19,845 nucleotides of DNA, taken from positions 1-19,845 of the forward strand of contig JBCBUY010000054.1 in NCBI GenBank assembly GCA_039817885.1. Reading direction: 5' to 3'. The position numbers were made by a program, and so were the translations under genes. This document shows positions 8,278 to 14,480 of the stretch, one piece after another. The notes beneath the pieces were generated by a model. It ran no database searches and was not told where the DNA came from. It worked only from the letters and a program-made list of their open reading frames with translations. Source of the stretch: CALLCD01 sp039817885 (GTDB taxonomy: Bacteria > Pseudomonadota > Alphaproteobacteria > Caulobacterales > Hyphomonadaceae). Within the stretch, counting starts at the first letter, position 1; the number at the start of each line of letters is the position of its first letter.

Positions 8278-8313
8278 AAAAAGCCCTGTTGCTTTGGCGC
8301 AAACAGGGCTTTT
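8278..8313 (-). terminator. Attenuator-like intrinsic terminator just before pheS
   Basis: On the minus strand a perfect 12-base-pair stem (bases 8302-8313 pairing with 8279-8290) is followed by a run of five T, and the pheS ATG comes four bases after the structure. The loop is 11 bases and the stem can extend by two more pairs past a bulged T. The 3' arm includes AGGG, the likely pheS Shine-Dalgarno. Folding would therefore both terminate transcription and hide the ribosome site. No Phe-rich leader peptide was found in the 89-base gap after rplT. pheST attenuation is known in enterobacteria, but this version differs. Confidence 0.78.
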
Positions 8314-8350
8314 CCGCCCCGCTTACGCGGTCGGAATAGCGGAGAAAGTC

Positions 8351-8384
8351 AAAAAGGCCAATCGCCTAAGCGAGCGCGCCTTTT
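8351..8384 (-). terminator. Hairpin at the end of rplT (possible terminator)
   Basis: On the minus strand AAAAGGC (8378-8384) pairs with GCCTTTT (8352-8358), with an inner perfect TCGC/GCGA stem-loop (8362-8373) and a T5 run finishing the structure. The rplT stop codon (8366-8368) sits in the inner loop. It could end or reduce read-through from rplT into pheS, acting in series with the stronger hairpin next to the pheS start. Unpaired bases between the inner and outer stems weaken the call. Confidence 0.5.
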
Positions 8385-8728
8385 GCCTTCTCCACGATGT
8401 CTTTAAATACAGCCGGTTCGTTAATGGCGAGTTCGGAGAGCATTTTGCGGTCCACATCGATATTGGCTTTGTTCAGACCATCGATGAGGCGCGAATAGGT
8501 AAGATTTTCGTCAATCTCGCGGACAGCCGCGTTAATGCGCTGGATCCAGAGCGAACGGAACTTCCGCTTCTTCACCTTCCGGCCGACATAGGCGTACTGG
8601 CCGGCTTGCCAGACGGCAGCATTGGCGGTCCGGAACTGCTTGGAGCGCGCGCCGCGATAGCCTTTGGCGGCTTTCAGGATTTTCTTGTGCCTGGCTTTTG
8701 CCGGGACTTTGTTTCTACTGCGGGACAT
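8366..8728 (-). CDS. rplT: 50S ribosomal protein L20
   Basis: A 120-residue basic protein with the L20 signature throughout: MSRSRNKVPAKARHKKILKA, GYRGARSKQFRTANAAV, KRKFRSLWIQRINAAVR and a C-terminal AINEPAVF-type segment. L20 binds 23S rRNA early in 50S assembly and, in enterobacteria and Bacillus, represses its own operon. Length is typical (118-120). AGAGAG lies a few bases before the ATG. It follows rpmI by 36 bases on the same strand, the universal rpmI-rplT order, and its stop codon lies within a hairpin. Confidence 0.98.
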   Translation of the reverse strand: MSRSRNKVPAKARHKKILKAAKGYRGARSKQFRTANAAVWQAGQYAYVGRKVKKRKFRSLWIQRINAAVREIDENLTYSRLIDGLNKANIDVDRKMLSELAINEPAVFKDIVEKAKGALA

Positions 8729-8764
8729 GGTGTGTCTCTCTTACGGTATTCGGTTCAGATCAGC

Positions 8765-8968
8765 TTATTTGTTCGCGTAGGGGAGCCACTTCATGATGCG
8801 TGGCTTATCCACATCCGAGGCAACCTCTGTGCCGCGGTTTTGGCGAATGTACTTGGAATTGTGGCTGATCAGGCGGTGACGCTTGCCGGCGACGCCATGC
8901 TTCACTTTTCCTGTAGCCGTGACCTTGAACCGCTTCGCAGCGGCTTTCTTCGTCTTCATCTTCGGCAT
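8765..8968 (-). CDS. rpmI: 50S ribosomal protein L35
   Basis: A 67-residue very basic protein with the L35 signature MPKMKTKKAAAKRFKVTATG, then GKRHRLISHNSK and a closing MKWLPYANK. Length is normal. A GGAG Shine-Dalgarno sits seven bases before the ATG. It is transcribed with rplT. A structured stretch upstream and a candidate promoter suggest that rpmI-rplT can be transcribed independently of infC, because another gene has come between. Confidence 0.97.
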   Translation of the reverse strand: MPKMKTKKAAAKRFKVTATGKVKHGVAGKRHRLISHNSKYIRQNRGTEVASDVDKPRIMKWLPYANK

Positions 8969-9015
8969 TTCGTATCTCCTGAAGGGCGGTAAGACCCTTT
9001 ATTGTCTACTGTTAG

Positions 9016-9052
9016 GACCCTGCAGGCATGCCGTTTTCGGCCCACACAGGTC
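9016..9052 (-). promoter_or_regulatory. Structured leader upstream of rpmI
   Basis: Within the 137-base gap before rpmI, GACCTG (minus strand, 9047-9052) can pair with CAGGGTC (9016-9022) with one bulge. This encloses a perfect GCCG-AAAA-CGGC hairpin (9030-9041). L20/L35 leaders in other bacteria fold to mimic rRNA for L20 feedback. The position fits that idea, but I cannot show homology and the pairing is short. Confidence 0.3.
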
Positions 9053-9063
9053 GGAAAGCGCGG

Positions 9064-9092
9064 TATATGGCGGAAACGCTGGCCGGAATCAA
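9064..9092 (-). promoter_or_regulatory. Candidate sigma-70 promoter for rpmI-rplT
   Basis: On the minus strand TTGATT (9087-9092) and CATATA (9064-9069) are separated by exactly 17 bases, about 95 bases before the rpmI start. The -35 fits well and the -10 only partly. The same spacing and a CATATx -10 appear upstream of infC, which slightly strengthens both calls. Confidence 0.35.
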
Positions 9093-9105
9093 GCCGGACT
9101 GATGA

Positions 9106-9636
9106 TCAACTTACTGGAAAAATGCTCTTCAGATTGTTGTGATTGCTGATCATCATCTTCACCGAGGCGATTGCAAGTAGACCGCTGGTTCCCAAACACA
9201 CAAACAAGACAGGTATCGGCAGCGCTCGTTCCCAGGCGAAGAGAAAACTGATGATCAGCAGAACCATACTCAGGCTGCCGAAAAACTGGTGATATCGAAA
9301 TGTCTGCTCGTTGATGTAATCGAATGCCTTCTGGCCGTCCTCGGTGTCGAAGGCCTTTCCTATATCGAAAGACGGTCGCGTGGTTCCGCGAAGCTTATAG
9401 TAAAGATGCATTGCCCCTATCTCGAACGCAAACCATGCCAAGACGTGGACGACCAGACCGAATGCAACCGAGACCACGATCAAAATAATACCCCCCACAT
9501 TCTTGAGGGCATCGGAAGCGATATACATCAGTCCGGCTTCCACATCGTCATAGATAAAAGCGAATGCCAGCAACAGCACCATTCCCGGCACGACGAACGC
9601 AATGGTGATCCCAAAGGCTTTAAGCAAGTCCCCCAT
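9106..9636 (-). CDS. Four-helix membrane protein of unknown function
   Basis: A 176-residue hypothetical protein. Hydrophobic helices are predicted at about residues 8-29, 47-71, 117-135 and 139-158, with a polar loop of about 45 residues between helices 2 and 3 (RPSFDIGKAFDTEDGQKAF). No catalytic motif is recognised. The first helix contains VVPGMVLLL, seen in several small bacterial membrane protein families but not diagnostic. The ATG at 9636 has GGAG six bases upstream, a strong sign of real translation. It sits between infC and rpmI on the same strand, 67 bases after infC, in an operon that is normally uninterrupted. Function cannot be inferred from this position alone. Confidence 0.82.
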   Translation of the reverse strand: MGDLLKAFGITIAFVVPGMVLLLAFAFIYDDVEAGLMYIASDALKNVGGIILIVVSVAFGLVVHVLAWFAFEIGAMHLYYKLRGTTRPSFDIGKAFDTEDGQKAFDYINEQTFRYHQFFGSLSMVLLIISFLFAWERALPIPVLFVCLGTSGLLAIASVKMMISNHNNLKSIFPVS

Positions 9637-9703
9637 CTACATCTCCGCCCGTGAGCCAGACCAAATTTTATTTCCGTCCCTGCCTTACGGCAAGGCGGCC
9701 GGG

Positions 9704-10246
9704 TCACCGCGGAGCCATGACCATGGTCATCTGGCGGCCTTCCAGTTTCGGTTCTAGCTCGACTTTGGCAATCTCGCCAAACTCCTCCTGAACCCGCTTT
9801 AGAAGATCCATACCAAGGTGTTGGTGTGCCATCTCTCGGCCTCTGAAGCGCATGGTAACCTTCACCTTGTCACCTTGCTCAAAGAAGCGCGTGATTTGCT
9901 TGGTCTTCACTTCGTAATCGTGGACGTCGATATTCGGACGCATTTTGATCTCTTTAAGATCCGCAGATTTCTGCTTCTTGCGCGCCGCTGCCCGTTTCTT
10001 CTGGGCTTCGAATTTCAGCTTGCCATAGTCGAGGATCTTGCAGACTGGTGGGTCAGAATCGGGGGCGACTTCAACAAGGTCAAGGTTGGCTTCGCGAGCT
10101 GCGTCCAGCGCAGCGGCTGTGGGCATCTCGCCCTGTTTGTCGCCATTTTCATCGATAAGGAGTACGCGGGGTGCCGTGATTTCCTGATTTGTGCGGGGGC
10201 CGGCTGCTTTCTTTACCGGAGGAGCCGCGTGGGGTCTGCGAGCTAT
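9704..10246 (-). CDS. infC: Translation initiation factor IF-3 (non-canonical AUA start)
   Basis: A 180-residue IF3, which binds the 30S subunit, blocks premature 50S joining and proofreads start codons and the initiator tRNA. The first in-frame ATG (10126) would cut off the beginning of the N-domain. Reading upstream in the same frame gives ARRPHAAPP, then GPRTNQEITAPRVLLIDENG, the standard alphaproteobacterial IF3 opening. Translation therefore must begin earlier. The only suitable codon is ATA at 10244-10246, preceded about eight bases earlier by AGAAGGA (10255-10261), a strong Shine-Dalgarno. From there the length equals E. coli IF3. The C-domain motifs PPVCKILDYGKLKFEAQKK and KVKVTMRFRGREM are intact. 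A rare start codon is the known basis of IF3 self-repression (AUU in E. coli). Confidence 0.94.
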   Translation of the reverse strand: MARRPHAAPPVKKAAGPRTNQEITAPRVLLIDENGDKQGEMPTAAALDAAREANLDLVEVAPDSDPPVCKILDYGKLKFEAQKKRAAARKKQKSADLKEIKMRPNIDVHDYEVKTKQITRFFEQGDKVKVTMRFRGREMAHQHLGMDLLKRVQEEFGEIAKVELEPKLEGRQMTMVMAPR

Positions 10247-10254
10247 GGGTCTTT

Positions 10255-10261
10255 TCCTTCT
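10255..10261 (-). promoter_or_regulatory. Shine-Dalgarno that fixes the infC AUA start
   Basis: AGAAGGA on the minus strand lies eight bases before the ATA codon at 10246. No equally placed site precedes the in-frame ATG at 10126. It supports initiation at AUA. Confidence 0.75.
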
Positions 10262-10281
10262 AGCTGTTAATACGAATAGCT

Positions 10282-10310
10282 AATATGCCCCTCAATGGGA
10301 GGCGCTTCAA
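10282..10310 (-). promoter_or_regulatory. Candidate sigma-70 promoter for infC
   Basis: On the minus strand TTGAAG (10305-10310) and CATATT (10282-10287) are separated by 17 bases in the 80-base gap between the glycosyltransferase stop and infC. The predicted transcript would have a leader of about 30 bases. Moderate match only. Confidence 0.35.
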
Positions 10311-10326
10311 GTTAACTGTTACCTGT

Positions 10327-11361
10327 TTACAAAACCCCAAGGGCCCGAACAGCCTGCCAAACATCGTCCGGTGACACTGAGGCAAGGGTTTCTCCGTGGA
10401 CAACAATCACCGGCAATGGGCCGCGGGGGGCCGCTTGATCCGGATCGGAAACACTTGTCGCAAATAGCGCAACCCCCGGCGCACCGGCCAGAGTTGCCAT
10501 ATGCATTGGGCCGGTGTCATTTCCAATCACGAAGCGTGCCTTCGAGGCGAGCGATGCGATCTGAAAGAGATCGGTGCGTGTGACAAGGTTCGCCACACGC
10601 GGTTCGATCTTCTGGATGGCAGATGCGATCTGACCCTCGGACTTTGCTCCGATCAGTACTGGCGTGATGTCCATATCTGCCATTCGGTGCGCAATGTCAG
10701 CGAAGTTTTCTGGCTGCCACCGTTTCTCGGGGTGATTCTCTGAAGCGCCGGGGATGATCAGACCAAAATCTCCATTCACACCGAAATAGGCTGGCGTGAG
10801 GCTTGGCCGATTGTTCAAGGCCAGGGGAATCCAAGAAAAGTCCGGCATTGGGATCTGATCGGGAACATATCCGCCCTCAGGGGCGAGCCCGGCGATCTCA
10901 AGCTGTTCAGCGAGCCGATCGATGGAATGCATTGAGGCTCGGTCCGGATTGTCGTGAAAATAGGCGCTGTTCAAAGCGTGACCGGACCAAAGCGGCGGTT
11001 TACGCCCGGGCATATTCAACGCCTTGAAATAATTGGCTGTACGCCCGCTCGTTTGAAAATCGTAAATGATATCGAATTTCTGCTTACGAATTCGCGAAAT
11101 CAGGTCTCGGGTCGCCCGCACGCCGTCTGGCCTTCCGTCTGTCTCAATCACATCGAAGAACGGACACTTCTCCGCAAATGCCTTGAAAGGCGGCGTCGTA
11201 AGAAGAGTGAGTTGAGCGGCAGGGTGCGCGTCCCGCACAGCTTTTGCCGCGCCCAGAGCCAACATGAAGTCACCAAGCGCACTCAGCTTGATCACCAGCA
11301 CGCGCTTGGCAGTCCGACCCGGATTGACCGGGCGTTTGGTGAGTATTCGGGTTGAACTCAT
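10327..11361 (-). CDS. Glycosyltransferase family 9 (heptosyltransferase-like)
   Basis: A 344-residue GT-B enzyme of the GT9 family, which usually transfers heptose from ADP-heptose onto the lipopolysaccharide core at the inner membrane. Visible hallmarks are RVLVIKLSALGDFMLALGA near the N-terminus (acceptor-side loop), PGASENHPEKRWQPENFADI (204-223) and the donor-site segment GNDTGPMHMATLAGAPG (280-296). The length is normal. It begins at an ATGA overlap with the GT4 gene upstream, so the two are translationally coupled and probably act on the same glycan. The acceptor and exact sugar cannot be told from sequence, so I do not assign waaC, waaF or waaQ. Confidence 0.9.
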   Translation of the reverse strand: MSSTRILTKRPVNPGRTAKRVLVIKLSALGDFMLALGAAKAVRDAHPAAQLTLLTTPPFKAFAEKCPFFDVIETDGRPDGVRATRDLISRIRKQKFDIIYDFQTSGRTANYFKALNMPGRKPPLWSGHALNSAYFHDNPDRASMHSIDRLAEQLEIAGLAPEGGYVPDQIPMPDFSWIPLALNNRPSLTPAYFGVNGDFGLIIPGASENHPEKRWQPENFADIAHRMADMDITPVLIGAKSEGQIASAIQKIEPRVANLVTRTDLFQIASLASKARFVIGNDTGPMHMATLAGAPGVALFATSVSDPDQAAPRGPLPVIVVHGETLASVSPDDVWQAVRALGVL

Positions 11362-12542
11362 GCGCGCTGAGCAATTCCTTGAGCAATCAGGGAACTATAA
11401 ACACTGAGGGTCGCGGCCTGAAGCCCCCTTTTTGAGTAGTGTGCTTTCACATGGTTTCGACCTGCACGTCCCATACCAAGACGAGCGTCCGCGCCAACCG
11501 ATATAAGGGACCGCAGAGCTGCAGCGAGTGATTGCGCTTCCCCTGGGGCGAAGCGAACGCCCGTTTGTCCGTCAATAACGGTCTCCTGGGCCCCGCCATG
11601 GTCGGCTGCAATCACCGGCCGCTCCATTGCTGCGGCCTCGGCAGCGGTCCGACCAAACGCCTCCGGGCGGAGCGAAGGATTGAGCACAATATCCGCAGCC
11701 GCATATGCCGCGGGCATATCAACACAGTGACCTGCAATCCGGATGGACTTCACGAGACCGTGCTCGGCGATATAGGTCTGGAGCTTGTCGACATAGGCTG
11801 AGCGCCCTTGAGCATCGCCGGCAAACACAAGCACAAGCGACGCCCGTTCTTCGGCAGATAAGAGGGTTAAAGCCTCCAGCGCCAGTCTTTGACCCTTCCA
11901 TTCCGTCAGCCTTGCAGGGAGGAGGATTACGAGGCGCTTGTCGCTGTCGACGAGGCTCCAATCGCGTCTCAGACTTGCGACCCTTTCCGGTTTGACCGCA
12001 TCAGCATGGAAATGATCGAAATCGACCCCACGCGGAATGATAACAATCCGATCGTCTGGGACCTCATGGATCTCCTTGACGCGATGACCGATCCAGCGGG
12101 AATTGGCGATCACAAAGTCGCCTTTCGCCATAATGGAATTATACGCCTTTTTCGGCCCGGAAGTGCCGGAATAGGCACCGTGATAGGTGGTGACAAAGGC
12201 GGTTCCCGTAGCTTGAACCGCACGCCAAGCACTCCAGGCTGGAGCCCGGCTGCGAGCATGGACAAGGCTCACACCATCTTGCTTGATCAAATCAGTGAGG
12301 CGCAGGGCGTTCCGAAAAATCGCAACCGGGTTCTTCGTCGCGAGTTCCATGAAGATGTGCTGGCCGCCGGCTGTCTCCAACTCTTTGACCAAACGGCCGC
12401 CCTCGCTCGCCACCAAGGCTCGACCACCTGCCTCCGTGATCGCCTCCGCCATTTCGATCACAGTCCGCTCGGCCCCCCCCGCAGACAATTCGGGGATAAC
12501 CTGCAATATGGTTTGTCCGGCAACGCTCGGAAGATTTGACAA
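11358..12542 (-). CDS. Glycosyltransferase family 4
   Basis: A 394-residue retaining GT-B glycosyltransferase. N-terminal VIPELSAGGAERTVIEMA is the typical GT4 acceptor-domain start. The donor domain has LLPARLTEWKGQRLALEAL and the EX7E motif PEAFGRTAAEA (Glu294 and Glu302), followed by PVIAADHGGAQETVIDG. The start is TTG at 12542 with GAGGGG six bases before it; no ATG or GTG lies near the conserved N-terminus, so TTG is accepted. It overlaps the GT9 gene by 4 bases, forming a two-gene unit likely to build lipopolysaccharide core or another surface glycan. It is divergent from the hydrolase gene, with only 33 bases between starts, so their promoters must overlap each other or the coding regions. 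Confidence 0.9.
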   Translation of the reverse strand: MSNLPSVAGQTILQVIPELSAGGAERTVIEMAEAITEAGGRALVASEGGRLVKELETAGGQHIFMELATKNPVAIFRNALRLTDLIKQDGVSLVHARSRAPAWSAWRAVQATGTAFVTTYHGAYSGTSGPKKAYNSIMAKGDFVIANSRWIGHRVKEIHEVPDDRIVIIPRGVDFDHFHADAVKPERVASLRRDWSLVDSDKRLVILLPARLTEWKGQRLALEALTLLSAEERASLVLVFAGDAQGRSAYVDKLQTYIAEHGLVKSIRIAGHCVDMPAAYAAADIVLNPSLRPEAFGRTAAEAAAMERPVIAADHGGAQETVIDGQTGVRFAPGEAQSLAAALRSLISVGADARLGMGRAGRNHVKAHYSKRGLQAATLSVYSSLIAQGIAQRA

Positions 12543-12575
12543 CCTTACCCCCTCAGGTTTTGACGTATCTCTACC

Positions 12576-13328
12576 ATGACCGTTTCCAGATTGACCACGC
12601 CGGAAGGCCGATTGATTGCATATCGCAAATTCGAGGGGCGCGCGCCCGGCCCTGGATTGATCTGGCTGTCTGGTTTTAAGTCAGACATGCAGGGTGGCAA
12701 AGTGCTCGCGCTTGAGGCTTGGGCCAAAGAACGCGAACAGGCGTTCCTGGCATTTGATTATTCTGGCCATGGGGAGTCCGAAGGTGCCTTTGCCGACGGG
12801 ACGATCTCTGCCTGGCGCGAAGATACCCTGGCTGCCCTTGATGCGCTAACCGAGGGACCTCAAATCCTCGTCGGGTCATCCATGGGCGGCTGGTTAGCCT
12901 TGCTGGCGGCGCAGGCTCGGCCGGACAGGGTCGCAGGGCTCGTGCTGATCGCACCGGCTCCTGACTTTACCGAGAAATTGATGTGGCCCAAATTGTCGCA
13001 AGCCGCGCAGGTAGAAATTGTCGACACCGGTGTTCACCTCCAGCCGTCAGAGTATGGTGAGCCAGTGCCGATCACCCGACAGCTGATCGAAGATGGCAAG
13101 CAATGGCAGTTGCTGGATGGACCGATCGCATTCACCGGACCCGTTCGTATCCTTCAGGGCATGGTCGACCTCGATGTACCATGGACCCATGCGCAGCAAT
13201 TGGTGTCGACGCTCACCACAACAGATCTCGCCTTCACACTGATTAAGGACGGCGATCATCGCCTGTCGCGGGATCAGGACATTACCCGACTGATCGCCAC
13301 CTGCGACGAGGTCCTGCGCAGCATATGA
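12576..13328 (+). CDS. Alpha/beta hydrolase, ABHD10-like
   Basis: A 250-residue serine hydrolase. The nucleophile elbow GSSMGG places Ser102, the acid is probably Asp198 in GMVDLDVPW, and the base is His228 in DGDHRLS. The oxyanion-side segment YSGHGESEG is present. The pattern (short N-terminal strand, GSSMGGWLALL, late DVPW and GDHR) resembles mitochondrial ABHD10 and its alphaproteobacterial relatives, which cleave acyl thioesters or acyl-glucuronides. No signal peptide is seen, so it is probably cytoplasmic. The ATG at 12576 is the first codon of the conserved region; no strong Shine-Dalgarno was seen. The natural substrate is unknown. Confidence 0.88.
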   Translation: MTVSRLTTPEGRLIAYRKFEGRAPGPGLIWLSGFKSDMQGGKVLALEAWAKEREQAFLAFDYSGHGESEGAFADGTISAWREDTLAALDALTEGPQILVGSSMGGWLALLAAQARPDRVAGLVLIAPAPDFTEKLMWPKLSQAAQVEIVDTGVHLQPSEYGEPVPITRQLIEDGKQWQLLDGPIAFTGPVRILQGMVDLDVPWTHAQQLVSTLTTTDLAFTLIKDGDHRLSRDQDITRLIATCDEVLRSI

Positions 13329-13619
13329 CGTAGACAAAGGCTTCAGATCTGCCTCGTTTAAGGACCGCTCGAAAGCGGTAAACGCGCTTGCTGGACCACC
13401 GTCACTTCAAACTGTACGAGTGCCCACTGACAGGATCTTGTGCTCAAAACCCAAGGTAGATTTGCTTCTTAGCCAAATTATCATGCCTGTCGACTTTACA
13501 TTCGTTTGACAAGAATTCGTAATTCGCCTTGAGAAGCGATGGTCTGGTACATCTTTTGCAGATGCTGGGTCGTAATGGGGCGTTACAAGCGCGCGTTGAG
13601 TTATCGAAGAGGTTTGAAA
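13329..13619 (+). promoter_or_regulatory. Intergenic region ahead of the phosphatase-kinase cluster
   Basis: No convincing gene is seen in these 291 bases. A 6-base-pair hairpin ACCGCT-CGAA-AGCGGT (13364-13379) follows the hydrolase stop but lacks a T run, so it is at most a weak terminator. TTGACA at 13506-13511 is a perfect -35 hexamer, but 17 bases later only a poor -10 is found. A dyad GAATT-CGT-AATTC (13513-13525) sits where an operator could lie. A Shine-Dalgarno GAAGAGG seven bases before GTG 13620 ends the region and sets the start of the next gene. Confidence 0.4.
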
Positions 13620-14462
13620 GTGGAATTTTTCACAAAGACAGCGGTCGATGCCGCGCTGTTGGCCGGGCAGCATCTGCTGAGCAAATACAAGAGCCACCAT
13701 ATCGAAATGCACGGCTCCACGACTCTCTCGGTCTCCAACCGTGGCCTTACAAAGGAGATCACCTCTATACTCGATAATGAGGCTGATAAGATCATCATTG
13801 ATCTCATCACCAAGCGACATCCAGATCACGATATGCTGACCGAAGAAACCGGCCATATCGACAATGGTAGCCCATATTCATGGGTCGTGGACCCGCTCGA
13901 CGGCAGCTCAAACTACGTCAATCACAATCCCTTTTTCGCAGTGTCCATTTGCCTCGCCTACGAAAATGAGCCGATCACTGGGGTTATCTTCGCGCCCTTC
14001 ATCGAAGAGCTGGCAGTGGCTCGCAAAGGGCATGGATGTACACTGAATGGCCGGCCGTTGGAGGTTTCGACAACCAGCAAGCTGGACAAAGGATACATCG
14101 TGGGCTGTCCGGGGGGCGACAAAAACAACATTCGTTTTGGGACAATGAGCTACGCGCTTAATGTCGGTATCAAGGACTTTCGCAAGATGGGCTCGGCAGC
14201 CATCGAATCCTATACCGTGGCGTCCGGCCGGGTTGATGGCTTTGTCACCTTGAATATCGCGCCTTGGGACATAGCCGCTGGAGCACTTTGTGTGCAGGAA
14301 GCTGGCGGTGTCGTCTCGGACTTTAACGGCGAACCTTGGAAGCTGGACAGAAGCGATGTCTGCATGTCGAACGGGAATATGCATGAGGCCATTTTGGAGA
14401 AACTGGCCGTTGCAAATCCTGACAGTTCGAAATTCCTCGCAGACGGTTTCACCACTGACTAA
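13620..14462 (+). CDS. Inositol monophosphatase family protein
   Basis: A 280-residue Mg2+-dependent phosphatase of the IMPase superfamily (SuhB, HisN, CysQ and FBPase relatives). All metal-binding motifs are visible: Glu75-Glu76 in LTEETG, WVVDPLDGSSNYV with Asp91 and Asp94, and APWDIAAGALCVQEAGG with Asp217. The start chosen is GTG at 13620 because GAAGAGG precedes it by seven bases and the protein then has normal family length. The ATG at 13539 would add 27 residues unlike the family and has no ribosome site. The substrate is not determined. As it heads a cluster with a thiosugar-type kinase and a nucleotidyltransferase, 18 bases before the kinase, it may remove phosphate from an intermediate of the same pathway. 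Confidence 0.9.
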   Translation: MEFFTKTAVDAALLAGQHLLSKYKSHHIEMHGSTTLSVSNRGLTKEITSILDNEADKIIIDLITKRHPDHDMLTEETGHIDNGSPYSWVVDPLDGSSNYVNHNPFFAVSICLAYENEPITGVIFAPFIEELAVARKGHGCTLNGRPLEVSTTSKLDKGYIVGCPGGDKNNIRFGTMSYALNVGIKDFRKMGSAAIESYTVASGRVDGFVTLNIAPWDIAAGALCVQEAGGVVSDFNGEPWKLDRSDVCMSNGNMHEAILEKLAVANPDSSKFLADGFTTD

Positions 14463-14480
14463 AAGCAATCCCGAAATTCA

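Noticed and set aside
8323..8352. Nine-residue leader peptide (TTG start) before pheS
   Set aside because: Only one Phe codon, a weak start codon and no ribosome site; not a pheL-like attenuation peptide.
7521..8992. Open frames on the plus strand opposite pheS, rplT and rpmI (228 and 232 codons)
   Set aside because: They lie antisense to well-identified genes and lack domain signals or ribosome sites.
9669..9703. Terminator after infC
   Set aside because: GCCTT/AAGGC hairpin exists but is followed by an A/T mix rather than a T run, so termination is doubtful.
11889..12539. 216-codon plus-strand frame opposite the GT4 gene
   Set aside because: Antisense shadow of a confident glycosyltransferase, with no recognisable motif.
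13364..13379. Intrinsic terminator after the alpha/beta hydrolase
   Set aside because: Six-base-pair hairpin without any T run.
13407..13856. 149-codon minus-strand frame overlapping the promoter region and IMPase gene
   Set aside because: Much of it is antisense to the IMPase coding region and it has no family resemblance; the rest covers the promoter-like intergenic region.
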